Source: Caldivirga sp. (lineage in GTDB: Archaea; Thermoproteota; Thermoprotei; Thermoproteales; Thermocladiaceae). From it: 15,222 nucleotides of DNA. The stretch covers positions 1-15,222 of the forward strand of contig JAPWUH010000015.1 of NCBI GenBank assembly GCA_028275645.1, read 5' to 3'. Made by a program: the position numbers and the translations under genes. The notes under the pieces were generated by a model. The model was not told the origin of the DNA. It worked only from the letters and a program-made list of their open reading frames with translations, and ran no database searches. Positions 6,836 through 13,807 of the stretch are shown one piece after another (position 1 is the first letter of the stretch; each line of letters begins with the position of its first letter).

Positions 6836-7759
6836 ATGATGGCTACTACATCGGTTAGGCAGCAGTACACCAGGGCTAAGCCGTACCCTGACTGGAAGGT
6901 TAAGACACTGGAGGAGCTTGAGAGGTTGATTAGGGAGTACAAGACTATAATGATATTTGACTTAAAGGGATTATCAGCATCGGTACTTCAGCAGTATAGG
7001 AGGGTGTTGAGGGGTCATGGCGTTGTTAAGGTCTTTAGAAATAAACTACTCCTAATAGCGTTGAGGAGGGTTTACGGTGAGTCACTTAACCCAGATATTG
7101 AGAGGAATTACCTAACAGGTGAAAACGGGTACATCTTCACCAATGAGAATCCCTTCGACCTATATAAGGTCATTATTGATAATTCCGTTAGGAGATATGC
7201 AAGGCCTGGTGATGTCCTACAAACCGAAATAATAGTCCCAGCCGGTAATACAGGTATTAACCCAGGTCCAATATTAAGCAGGTTCAGTAAGCTAAAGATC
7301 CCAACACAGATTAGGGAGGGTAAGATTTGGGTGGCCAGGGATACGCAGGTGGCTAAGGCTGGTGATAAGGTTACTCCCGAATTAGCCGACCTGTTAAGGC
7401 TGATTAAGGTTAAGCCAATATACGAGTCACTCAGGATTAAGGCAGTGTTGATTAACGGTAGGTACGTAGTTAAGGGCGAGGAGTTGGCCATTGATGTTAA
7501 GGCGTATGAGAATATGTTCAAGCAGGCGGCATCATGGGCATTGAACCTGGCCATCAACTCAACACTATTAATCCCAGAAACAATTAGCATATTAATCAGT
7601 AGAGCTGTGATTGAGGCGCGTAACTTAGCCATAAACGCCAACATACCTATAGCCGAGGTAATGGGCATCATACTGGCTAAGGCGCAGGCGCAGGCAAATG
7701 CCCTGGCATCAGTACTGTACAGTAAGGTACCTGAATTAGGTGGAAGCCGGCCAGGTTAA
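6836..7759 (+). CDS. rpl10: 50S ribosomal protein uL10 (acidic protein P0)
   Basis: Archaeal uL10/P0, base of the ribosomal stalk that recruits translation factors. The rRNA-binding domain is clear: KTLEELERLIREYKTIMIFD, then LSASVLQQYRRVLRGHGVVK and FRNKLLLIAL. The archaeal insertion domain follows (VPAGNTGINPGPILSRFSKL, IPTQIREGKIWVARDTQVAK, KVTPELADLLRLIKVKP). The C-terminal part is a long helical region (about 225-300) like the spine that binds P1/L12 dimers. The usual charged tail ending in a GLxxLFG-like motif is absent: the protein stops at ELGGSRPG after 307 residues, whereas archaeal P0 proteins I know are longer. Start is one of two adjacent ATGs (6836, 6839), both consistent with a leaderless mRNA. 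P1/L12 is not in the window. Confidence 0.95.
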   Translation: MMATTSVRQQYTRAKPYPDWKVKTLEELERLIREYKTIMIFDLKGLSASVLQQYRRVLRGHGVVKVFRNKLLLIALRRVYGESLNPDIERNYLTGENGYIFTNENPFDLYKVIIDNSVRRYARPGDVLQTEIIVPAGNTGINPGPILSRFSKLKIPTQIREGKIWVARDTQVAKAGDKVTPELADLLRLIKVKPIYESLRIKAVLINGRYVVKGEELAIDVKAYENMFKQAASWALNLAINSTLLIPETISILISRAVIEARNLAINANIPIAEVMGIILAKAQAQANALASVLYSKVPELGGSRPG

Positions 7760-7777
7760 GGCACGTGGAGTCCAGTA

Positions 7778-8221
7778 TTACACCATGTTGATAATTAACC
7801 TGATTCTACACACAATGTCGTTAATAATTGATTTATCGTACCTGGCCAGTGACATTAACCTAGCTAAGTCCACGATGTAGGGTAGGTCATCAATTGGTGA
7901 TGTACACATCTCAGCCACTAGGCTACTTAGGGCTTGGTCAACATCACCACCACTGATGATGGGCAGTATTGATACCAGGTTCCTCTTAAGCGTCTCACTG
8001 GCCCTTGGCTTCACGTAAAGTAGGTAGTTACTTACCGCAGGGTTATTCTGCGCCGTATTTCCCAGCGCAACACTCCTTAACGCGTCGTTAACCTCCTTGG
8101 CGCACGCATTATCCTTAACCTTAGGCATAACCATCGCCACCGCATCATTGACACTACCCCCTTGGCACATGATCCTCAGCACCTCCTCCATGGCATTCCT
8201 CACATCATCAACGCACAGCAT
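7778..8221 (-). CDS. Unknown helical protein downstream of a DtxR regulator
   Basis: I do not recognise this protein. It is predicted to be all-helical, with a central Asn/Gln-rich turn (LGNTAQNNPAVSNYLLYVKP), and has several isolated cysteines but no CxxC pair and no membrane segment. It follows the DtxR-family gene at a short distance and was probably cotranscribed, which suggests but does not prove a link to metal homeostasis. Start: the frame opens with GTG 8233, but ATG 8221 is preceded at eight bases by GGTGA (8230-8234, minus strand), so I prefer the 147-residue form. It converges on uL10 with only 18 bases between the stop codons, leaving little room for separate terminators. Confidence 0.65.
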   Translation of the reverse strand: MLCVDDVRNAMEEVLRIMCQGGSVNDAVAMVMPKVKDNACAKEVNDALRSVALGNTAQNNPAVSNYLLYVKPRASETLKRNLVSILPIISGGDVDQALSSLVAEMCTSPIDDLPYIVDLARLMSLARYDKSIINDIVCRIRLIINMV

Positions 8222-8256
8222 CAGGTCTTTCACCCTCTATACTTAAAAATGTGTGA

Positions 8257-8901
8257 TTACCTTGACTCCATTACGATTATTCCCGATGCTATGGAATCAT
8301 CAATGATTATTTGCCGCCCGTTAAACTCAACGGTTACATTACCCTTCCTCCTACGTATAACCGTTAGGGTATCGTTAATGCTAATCCTGTTACTAGCCAG
8401 GAAGCCTAACACGCTCTTTAACTCGGCCACTGCAGTTACTATAACTCTACCTGGGTATGACTTTGACAATCTTACCCCCTCAGGTTTGCCGTAAATAGGA
8501 TTACCGTGTGGGCATACCCTCGGCTTACCAAGCATGTTATATATCTTATCTATCACCAGGTCGTTAACGTGCTCCAGTTCATGAGCATACACGTGGGTTT
8601 CCAATTGACTAAACCCAAGTATGCCTAGGAACACTTCAAGTATCCTATGCTTACCCAGCATTTTACCAGCCAACTCATTACCATTATCCGTAAGGGTGTA
8701 GATACCTCTACTCAACTTAACCACGTACCCCTCATTACTTAAATGCTCAATCACCTTATGCGCAGTCGCAGGGGTAACGCCAAGTTCATTGGCTATTAAT
8801 GTCAGTGACGCCTCACCGTAGAAATCATTAAGTATCCTAATCACCATTAGGTAATCCTCCTTGGCAACCTTAGTACTCCTGCTCTCCCTAACAGTCTCCA
8901 T
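8257..8901 (-). CDS. DtxR/MntR-family metal-dependent transcriptional regulator
   Basis: Iron- or manganese-responsive repressor of the DtxR (IdeR/MntR) family, full length at 214 residues. Order of parts: N-terminal winged helix (about 14-75; recognition helix region LGVTPATAHKVIEHLSNEGY), then the dimerisation and metal-binding domain with KHRILEVFL, HVYAHELEHV and CPHGNPIYG. The His/Glu/Cys/His residues in these motifs are the known metal ligands of the family. The last 70 residues form an SH3-like FeoA-type domain with a strand-rich end (NVTVEFNGRQIIIDDS). The Cys in CPHG is more typical of iron-type (DtxR/IdeR) than of manganese-type regulators. A strong TATA box places the transcript start just before ATG 8901. 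The only neighbour in the operon is an unknown helical protein; its targets are not evident in the window. Confidence 0.93.
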   Translation of the reverse strand: METVRESRSTKVAKEDYLMVIRILNDFYGEASLTLIANELGVTPATAHKVIEHLSNEGYVVKLSRGIYTLTDNGNELAGKMLGKHRILEVFLGILGFSQLETHVYAHELEHVNDLVIDKIYNMLGKPRVCPHGNPIYGKPEGVRLSKSYPGRVIVTAVAELKSVLGFLASNRISINDTLTVIRRRKGNVTVEFNGRQIIIDDSIASGIIVMESR

Positions 8902-8924
8902 TGAATTCTCACATCTTTTATCCC

Positions 8925-8933
8925 TATATAAAA
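8925..8933 (-). promoter_or_regulatory. TATA box of the DtxR-family gene
   Basis: On the minus strand TTTTATATAG, centred near 8929, about 27 bases before ATG 8901: leaderless mRNA. The short stretch between box and start includes GAATTC, but I see no convincing long dyad for autoregulation. Confidence 0.65.
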
Positions 8934-8940
8934 ATAATGC

Positions 8941-9462
8941 CTAGTAACGGATCTTAAGCCACAATTAAATTTTTAGGTACGGAAAACTTGGTTCAAAGCT
9001 TAAACTCAATAGGCTTAAACATGGTCACTTAACATACTACCTAGCCCTAATGGACGCGGGATTATGGCTAAGGTTATTTCAGGCTTATCGATGTCTTACA
9101 GTGTAACCATGATAACCTATGGTTGCTTTCCCTACTCCCTAGTTATGCCGCTCCTTGGTGATGGTGTTTATTAGTCTTGGTTTTAAGTTACCATTGAGTG
9201 TTGGTTATGGTCTGTGTTGTGGTGGGTCAGCACCCTGGGGCTTGTGAACCTATGTATCCCCTTAACTAGGTTCCATGACCCATGGGTTATGTTGATGAAT
9301 ACGCATGGTGAGGACTAACGGGTCGGCGGAAGAATGCTGGGTGGGTATCCTCCTTCTTTTACTTGAATTCTTTCGACATGCTTCCAGTTGATTAATTAGG
9401 GTGTTATGTAACGCACTTTAAGATATTGCCATGGTTTGTAAATACCTATATCTGGTGAAACG
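8941..9462. other. Gene-free stretch, possible decayed sequence
   Basis: More than 500 bases without a long open frame on either strand. Short open pieces (for example 9064-9174 on the plus strand, 36 codons with a hydrophobic composition) are each closed by stops and shift frame, which could mean a decayed membrane-protein gene; I see no recognisable motif. No tRNA, CRISPR repeat or strong long hairpin is evident. GTTGATGA near 9292 looks like a box C, but no matching box D follows at the right distance. Confidence 0.4.
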
Positions 9463-9470
9463 TTTAATTA
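9463..9470 (+). promoter_or_regulatory. TATA-like box of the DUF1512 gene
   Basis: TTTAATTA centred near 9466, about 26-28 bases before GTG 9495. It supports that start for a nearly leaderless transcript. Confidence 0.5.
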
Positions 9471-9494
9471 CCCCCACCATACACCTACTGAGTC

Positions 9495-10670
9495 GTGGTA
9501 AATGGCTCAGTAATACTGGGTATGGTTCAGGTGCTTCAGGCACCCCCGCTGAATAGTCAGAACGCTCAACAGTACCTACTGTACAATATCATACTTCTAA
9601 TACTTTGGTTTGGGATATTCCCATGGTTTTACGAGATGTTCCAGCTATGGAGATATCAATCCCAGGTAAGTGGTTTCCTGAATAGGCTAAGGTTCTTTAT
9701 GAATAACAATATATCCCAGGTACTGGACTTCATAATGAGTAAGGTTAATGAGGACAAGCGCCTAATTGAGGGTAGGATAAGGGATTTAATGGAGATGGTT
9801 ATAATAGAGCCCACTAGTATTGAACCTGAGGGGTTGGTTAGGAAGTATAAGATGCTCATTAACTCGTATAATGATAGGCTTGAGAGGGATGTGATTAGGC
9901 TCATACCGTCTCTAAGCAGCAATAGGCCCGTGGTGCAGAACTTCACAAACGTCATAGATGTGTTGAGGGAATTGAACTTCATATACAAGGTTATTGACCA
10001 CTACTACAGGTTGGCCATTAAGTACAAGAGCTATTACCTACTAATTCAACTGGCGGCGATACTACCACTACTTAAGGAGGAGGTCGATGCCTTAAACGGC
10101 TCAGTCCCCGTGTTCCTCAAGGGTCAGCCCATAGGCGACTCAGCAGGCCCATTAACGGTGTTTAGGTTTAAGAACCTGTGCAGCAACTTAAGCGTCATAA
10201 ACAATTCAGTTAAGGATACCTACTTAGCGTCATGCATGTTTAAGGATAGGAAGGTATACCTAGTTAAGGCTGAGGGTCCAGGCGGAACCGTGGGCCACCT
10301 GGATGATGCCATAAAGTACATTTACGAGGGTATTAATGCAAGGCCTAAGTTAATGATAACCATAGACGCGGCGCTGAAGTTGGAGGGCGAGGAGAGTGGC
10401 TCAATAGCCGAGGGGCTTGGGGTTGCGATGGGTGGTATTGGTGTCGAGAAGTTTAACATAGAGTCCCTGGCGACTAAGTACGGCACCCCAATATACGCCA
10501 TCCTGATAAAGATGAGCATGCCTGAGGCACTTAACGCAATGACTAAGACTATAGATGAGGCTGTTAATAAGGTTGTTGAGAGGCTGGGTAAGGTTGTGGA
10601 GGCCTATACGGAGCCAGGTGATGAGGTGGTTATAGTTGGCGTCGGTAACACAATAGGCGTTGCCCAGTGA
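9495..10670 (+). CDS. DUF1512 family membrane protein
   Basis: Archaeal protein of the DUF1512 family; function unknown. After about 25 polar residues comes a single membrane segment (about 28-48: LLYNIILLILWFGIFPWFYE), then a long helical cytoplasmic region (about 55-200) with a charged, coiled-coil-like part. The conserved C-terminal domain (about 205-391) carries GQPIGDSAGPL, EGPGGTVGHLDDA and IDAALKLEGEESGSIAEGLG, glycine- and acid-rich motifs that suggest a ligand or nucleotide site. GTG 9495 is chosen because a TATA-like box lies about 26-28 bases upstream; ATG 9522 is the alternative. It is followed after six bases by a small membrane/zinc-ribbon-like protein, almost surely in the same operon. 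Identification of the family is from memory of these motifs. Confidence 0.85.
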   Translation: MVNGSVILGMVQVLQAPPLNSQNAQQYLLYNIILLILWFGIFPWFYEMFQLWRYQSQVSGFLNRLRFFMNNNISQVLDFIMSKVNEDKRLIEGRIRDLMEMVIIEPTSIEPEGLVRKYKMLINSYNDRLERDVIRLIPSLSSNRPVVQNFTNVIDVLRELNFIYKVIDHYYRLAIKYKSYYLLIQLAAILPLLKEEVDALNGSVPVFLKGQPIGDSAGPLTVFRFKNLCSNLSVINNSVKDTYLASCMFKDRKVYLVKAEGPGGTVGHLDDAIKYIYEGINARPKLMITIDAALKLEGEESGSIAEGLGVAMGGIGVEKFNIESLATKYGTPIYAILIKMSMPEALNAMTKTIDEAVNKVVERLGKVVEAYTEPGDEVVIVGVGNTIGVAQ

Positions 10671-10676
10671 TAAGTA

Positions 10677-10967
10677 ATGCTCATTAGCATAGACCTATAC
10701 ACAACGTTAATACCAACTGTAATAACCGCGTTAACGGCAGTCGTCCTATTTTACACTGTTTCAAGGGAATTAAGGAACACCCTAGCTGTGAGTAGCGTTA
10801 AGAGGATAAGCGAATACGTCACTTTAAGGTGCCCCACCTGTGGTTATGTTAAGGTTAGGGAGTTTAAGGTGGGGGACTACGTGGGTAAGGTTGATGATGA
10901 GAAGTGCCCGAGGGATGGGTCGAACCTGGTCATAATGGGCATTGGTAAGGAGCAGGTCAGCGCTTAG
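10677..10967 (+). CDS. Small membrane protein with zinc-ribbon-like domain
   Basis: A 96-residue protein with one N-terminal membrane segment (about 10-28: [20 protein letters not shown]) and a cytoplasmic zinc-ribbon-like part. The ribbon has CPTCGY (Cys52, Cys55) and CPRDGSNL (Cys77), where Asp80 stands in the place of a fourth cysteine, so metal binding may be incomplete or may use another ligand. ATG 10677 is six bases after the DUF1512 stop. Both proteins have one membrane segment and a cytoplasmic domain, so they may form a complex. The 3' end overlaps the convergent uS8 gene by four bases. I know no named family for it. Confidence 0.8.
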   Translation: MLISIDLYTTLIPTVITALTAVVLFYTVSRELRNTLAVSSVKRISEYVTLRCPTCGYVKVREFKVGDYVGKVDDEKCPRDGSNLVIMGIGKEQVSA

Positions 10968-11356
10968 TATACGTAGGCCAGTAAAACCCCACCAGTCCTA
11001 CTCTCCCTAGCCTCCAGGTGCGACATAACTCCCTTAGATGTGGACAGTATTAATATGCCTATCTGCCTGGCCGGTAGGTACCTCTCCTCCCACTTCTGCA
11101 GTTCATTAACCTTAACATGGAACCTCGGCTTTATTGGGCCTATGTTATTTATTCTACCCAGCAGTTGAACAATGTACTTACCTCCCCTGCCATCGTATAC
11201 ATACTCGAACTCGCCGATATAACCGTACCTCTGCATAACCCTTAGCACATTACCCACTAGCTTGGATGATGGCCAAATAACAACTTGCTTACCGCCCCTG
11301 GCCTCCACGTTCTTTATGCTGATTAACGCATTCGACAATACATCAAGCATGACCAT
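10964..11356 (-). CDS. rps8: 30S ribosomal protein uS8
   Basis: Small-subunit protein uS8, which binds helix 21 of 16S rRNA and organises the central domain. Typical archaeal form of 130 residues: N-terminal [20 protein letters not shown], helix/strand segment [20 protein letters not shown], the internal [13 protein letters not shown], and the C-terminal signature [16 protein letters not shown] with GGVLLAYVY at the end. A TATA box about 25 bases before ATG 11356 shows an independent, leaderless transcript; a second ATG at 11350 is possible. It stands apart from other spc-operon genes and follows an unknown gene and an endonuclease subunit, so it is a dispersed ribosomal gene, as often seen in Thermoproteales. 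Confidence 0.97.
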   Translation of the reverse strand: MVMLDVLSNALISIKNVEARGGKQVVIWPSSKLVGNVLRVMQRYGYIGEFEYVYDGRGGKYIVQLLGRINNIGPIKPRFHVKVNELQKWEERYLPARQIGILILSTSKGVMSHLEARESRTGGVLLAYVY

Positions 11357-11376
11357 AGGCCAGCAACCCCCAACCT

Positions 11377-11386
11377 CTATATAAGT
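11377..11386 (-). promoter_or_regulatory. TATA box of the uS8 gene
   Basis: ACTTATATAG on the minus strand, centred near 11382, about 26 bases before ATG 11356. It lies just after the unknown gene's coordinates (stop at 11399), so uS8 can be transcribed separately from the two genes upstream. Confidence 0.65.
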
Positions 11387-11398
11387 GTTTCCGTTTAA

Positions 11399-11692
11399 TC
11401 AGCACCTATGTTTATCCATGGATTTAACCAGGTCGTTGAGGTTGCCGTATGATGCCACCAAGTTATCGCCGCACATTACATCAATCCTATCAATCTTGTA
11501 GGCGCTCAACACTACGTGGGGTGGTTGCTGGAATGCCCTACTCCATGGAACCTTAGAGCCGTTAATGTCGGTCGCCTTGATTTCACCGTCTATGGTTATT
11601 AGGTACTTGGTATCCCTAAACCTCACGACAATCCTAAACCTCCTACTTCTAGAGGTCTCAACTATGCGCTCAAGGTCCCTTAGACTCACCAC
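11399..11692 (-). CDS. Unknown small protein coupled to the endonuclease subunit
   Basis: I do not recognise this 97-residue protein. It has a helical, Arg-rich N-terminus (LRDLERIVETSRSRRFRIVV) followed by a series of short strands (KYLITIDGEIKATDI, VVLSAYKIDRIDVM) and a short C-terminal helix, ending in His-Arg-Cys. The basic first part could bind RNA, but nothing specific shows it. Three GTG codons in a row (11695, 11692, 11689) are possible starts; GGTGA at 11699-11703 is best spaced for 11692. The start lies within the last codons of the tRNA-splicing endonuclease gene, so the two are probably translationally coupled, and a role with that enzyme is a fair guess. uS8 follows with its own promoter. 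Confidence 0.65.
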   Translation of the reverse strand: MVSLRDLERIVETSRSRRFRIVVRFRDTKYLITIDGEIKATDINGSKVPWSRAFQQPPHVVLSAYKIDRIDVMCGDNLVASYGNLNDLVKSMDKHRC

Positions 11693-12224
11693 CACCCCTC
11701 ACCCTGAGCCATTCAGCATCCCTTTGACTTGGCTCTATCGTAAACGCCCTATAGTATGTTAGAGTCCCCTCTGAGCTTAACAATGCCAGGACAAGTTTCA
11801 TTCCATTCCTCTCAGCGTAGTCGGTTAACTCAAGTAGCTCAGTGGTCCTAATGCCCCTACCCTCATCGAGGATTTTAACAACGTACTGTGGGTTAGATGA
11901 CAGTGCGTTCTTTTTCTTATCCCAGACGAGCATGTCAACTTTACCATCCCTAACCGGCTTAACGTAAAGACCCCTATTCCTCAAATCCAGGTAAACCATG
12001 AATTTCTCGAGGTCGCCTGAACGTAGGACATCCATTATTGAGGCAGGCCTACCATTAATGTAAACCTTAAAATCGCCCATATATATCAAGTAGGCTAGTT
12101 CAATGGAGTCTATCTCATCAGGGTTAATGAACCTCTTATCACTCAGCAGCAGTCTTGATGCCTCATCCTCAACAGCGTAGAGACCTCCAACATCCTTAAC
12201 CCTAAGTATCTTCATACTCCTCAT
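11670..12224 (-). CDS. tRNA-splicing endonuclease subunit, probably non-catalytic
   Basis: Resembles the archaeal tRNA-intron endonuclease (EndA) family: an N-terminal part with LLLSDKRFINPDEIDSIELA, then the C-terminal nuclease fold with FMVYLDLRNRGLYVKPVRDG and GMKLVLALLSSEGTLTYY. In catalytic subunits the fold carries Tyr, His and Lys. Here the strand expected to end in Tyr reads VDMLVW (Trp101), and the expected His before the next strand is Ser/Asn (SSNPQYVV). Only the Lys of MKLVLAL (Lys143) is evident. Crenarchaea use a two-subunit enzyme, so this is probably the structural partner; the catalytic subunit is not in the window. ATG 12224 is the only ATG after an upstream in-frame stop, apart from one at codon 4. 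A TATA box lies about 40 bases upstream. Its 3' end overlaps the following small gene. Confidence 0.75.
   Translation of the reverse strand: MRSMKILRVKDVGGLYAVEDEASRLLLSDKRFINPDEIDSIELAYLIYMGDFKVYINGRPASIMDVLRSGDLEKFMVYLDLRNRGLYVKPVRDGKVDMLVWDKKKNALSSNPQYVVKILDEGRGIRTTELLELTDYAERNGMKLVLALLSSEGTLTYYRAFTIEPSQRDAEWLRVRGGGESKGP
11699..11703 (-). promoter_or_regulatory. Ribosome binding site for the 97-residue protein
   Basis: Minus-strand GGTGA, inside the end of the endonuclease gene, six bases before GTG 11692. It favours 11692 or 11689 over the first GTG at 11695. Confidence 0.55.
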
Positions 12225-12259
12225 ATTTAGCTTAACTATAGGGCTTCAGACTAGTGATT

Positions 12260-12268
12260 ATTTATAAA
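12260..12268 (-). promoter_or_regulatory. TATA box of the endonuclease operon
   Basis: TTTATAAATA on the minus strand, centred near 12264, predicting a transcript start near 12239 and a leader of about 15 bases before ATG 12224. The remaining 200 bases up to the divergent glycosyltransferase promoter show no gene or clear repeat. Confidence 0.6.
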
Positions 12269-12469
12269 TTCTTCCACGGAATCCTCATTACCCCATGCCG
12301 CATATTGTGAATTAACTCGGTGCCTCACTAAGCCATCTGTAGCCTTGACACTCCTCACTAGGTAATCAACCCCATTGATTAATAAATCTATGAGACTTGA
12401 ACATTCCTAGAGCCACTAGCATTACCCCTCACGCATAGCTGGTGTGGAATGGCCTCTGAACCCTCGGGC

Positions 12470-12477
12470 ATATATAG
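12470..12477 (+). promoter_or_regulatory. TATA box of the glycosyltransferase gene
   Basis: ATATATAG centred near 12473, 26-27 bases before ATG 12500. It decides for ATG 12500 instead of TTG 12497 and gives a leaderless mRNA. Confidence 0.7.
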
Positions 12478-12499
12478 GGGTTGGGTTTAGTTTACTTTG

Positions 12500-13555
12500 A
12501 TGGAGGTTGCCATCGCCTACGATACGTTGAGCAGGTGGGGTGGTCAGGAATTGGTCACCTATGCCATGGCCAAGGCGCTTAGTGAAAGCGGCTTCACAGT
12601 GGATTTGGTGCTGCTTTTCGATGGGGAGGTGGACCGTAGGCTGGTTGACATCCCGGCTCGGAGGATAGTGAGTCTATTTGAACATGACCCCAATTTACCG
12701 ATTCGTGGGTTAACTAGGAACGTGATAACAGGCCTGGCTAGCTTAGGCTACGATTTAACCATAAATACTGTTTACCACGTCCTGGTGTGGCCCTTCGACA
12801 TAGGCTACTTAAACAACCCAGGCACCTACATGCCACCCTACAGGCCCAGGAGGAGAATCTTCATAGAGCTTAATAGAATTATGCTGCCAATACTGGGGCC
12901 ACGCATACTACTAGCCAACTCTAGGTGGACCCTGAGTCAACTACCTTATAGGCCTAGGTTGAGCGGCGTCCTATACCCCCCTGTGATGCCTCGTGACTGT
13001 GGTTCAAGGGCCAAGGAGGATGTTGTGGTTTCCGTGGGTAGGATAGCGCCGGACAAGAGGACCACCGAAATCGTCGATATGATGGAGGCTGCGTATAGCA
13101 GATACCCTAAGGCAGCCTACTACGTAATTGGCCTTCCCTACAATGAGGCGTATCTTAGGCAGGTTAGGGAGAAGGCTAGGCACGTTGAGTTGGTGCTTGA
13201 TGCGAGTGAGGATGTTAAGTGGGATTACCTATGTAGGGCTAAGGTACTACTGCACGCGGCCATCAATGAACACTTCGGGCTTGTGGTGGCCGAGGCTCAG
13301 GCGGCTGGGGCAGTACCCGTGGTTCATAAGTCCGGCGGGGCATGGAGTGACATAGTTGAGTACGGTAGGTATGGCTTCGGCTACCTCAACCATGCCGAGG
13401 CTGTCGACGCCGTGGTTAAGCTACTGGCCAATGAGGATTTATACCGCAGATACAGCACCGAGGCTAGGAGACACTCGCTGAAGTTCACGTACGGTGCATT
13501 TAAGGTAAGACTCATTAGGTACGTTAACGTAGCCCTAGGTCTCAAGTCCACATGA
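12500..13555 (+). CDS. GT4-type glycosyltransferase
   Basis: Retaining glycosyltransferase of the GT-B fold, GT4 family, that would transfer a sugar from a nucleotide-sugar donor to a lipid or glycan acceptor on the cytoplasmic side. The N-terminal Rossmann domain starts with VAIAYDTLSRWGGQELVTYA, where the GG loop after the first strand is typical. The C-terminal donor domain begins around SVGRIAPDKRTTEIVDMM (the Arg/Lys pair is a family feature) and contains the E-x7-E motif EHFGLVVAE (Glu258, Glu266 counting from the TTG) followed by AQAAGAVPVVHKSGG. The overall sequence recalls the Alg11/mannosyltransferase type, but donor and acceptor cannot be read from sequence. About 351 residues, complete, no membrane segment. 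It stands alone in its transcription unit and is followed by a structured RNA gene. Confidence 0.92.
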   Translation: MEVAIAYDTLSRWGGQELVTYAMAKALSESGFTVDLVLLFDGEVDRRLVDIPARRIVSLFEHDPNLPIRGLTRNVITGLASLGYDLTINTVYHVLVWPFDIGYLNNPGTYMPPYRPRRRIFIELNRIMLPILGPRILLANSRWTLSQLPYRPRLSGVLYPPVMPRDCGSRAKEDVVVSVGRIAPDKRTTEIVDMMEAAYSRYPKAAYYVIGLPYNEAYLRQVREKARHVELVLDASEDVKWDYLCRAKVLLHAAINEHFGLVVAEAQAAGAVPVVHKSGGAWSDIVEYGRYGFGYLNHAEAVDAVVKLLANEDLYRRYSTEARRHSLKFTYGAFKVRLIRYVNVALGLKST

Positions 13556-13572
13556 TTACTCACAACACTTAG

Positions 13573-13620
13573 GGTGGTTTCAGTTTTCATAGCTATTCGT
13601 AGCGCTCATTTCTATTAATG
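13573..13620 (+). repeat. Upstream block shared by both RNA genes, copy 2
   Basis: Homologous to 6550-6596 (one gap, mostly transition differences). It starts 17 bases after the glycosyltransferase stop codon and ends 44 bases before the second RNA copy. The sequence between this block and the RNA is poorly conserved between copies except for the presence of an AT-rich box. Confidence 0.6.
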
Positions 13621-13634
13621 CCTAGAAGTTGTGT

Positions 13635-13644
13635 CTTAACTTAA
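13635..13644 (+). promoter_or_regulatory. Weak TATA-like box of RNA gene copy 2
   Basis: CTTAACTTAA centred near 13640, 25 bases before G13665, the same spacing as in copy 1. It is a poorer TATA match than that of copy 1, so expression may be lower. Confidence 0.45.
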
Positions 13645-13664
13645 CCCTCCCAATGCCCTTTGTC

Positions 13665-13807
13665 GGTGGCCTTGGGTTTCCGGGATCCGTAGTGGCTGAG
13701 AGCCGCGGGCGACCGTTGGGGAGCCACTACGGTAAGCAGCCCCAGGGAGACCGACAAGAGGGAGATAGCGGAAACATCAAACCTTCGCCGTCTCTGGAGA
13801 GACGGTA
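13665..13807 (+). ncRNA. Structured RNA of unknown class, copy 2 (143 nt)
   Basis: Second member of the pair, aligned base for base to 6643-6785. The 11-bp stem (13687-13697 with 13722-13732) and both strands of the pseudoknot (13716-13721 with 13740-13745, last pair T-G) are kept. Two helices show compensatory change relative to copy 1: in the closing helix G-C becomes T-A (13677/13780), in the short helix A-T becomes G-C (13753/13769). The 3' hairpin CCGTCTC-TGGA-GAGACGG (13788-13805) is perfect here and has two A-C mismatches in copy 1. Of 38 differences about 28 are transitions. Copies lie behind unrelated genes and I see no target-site duplications, so gene duplication is more likely than insertion of a mobile element. 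A continuous open frame through it is probably accidental. Confidence 0.72.

Noticed and set aside
7108..7671. 187-codon open frame antisense to uL10
   Set aside because: uL10 is certain on the plus strand; the antisense frame has a composition typical of a shadow and no binding site.
9292..9325. GTTGATGA box C-like motif in the gene-free stretch
   Set aside because: No CTGA at the expected distances and no terminal stem.
6643..13807. The paired RNA copies as a mobile element
   Set aside because: No target-site duplication, terminal inverted repeat or transposase; divergence of about a quarter of positions with equal length fits an old gene duplication.
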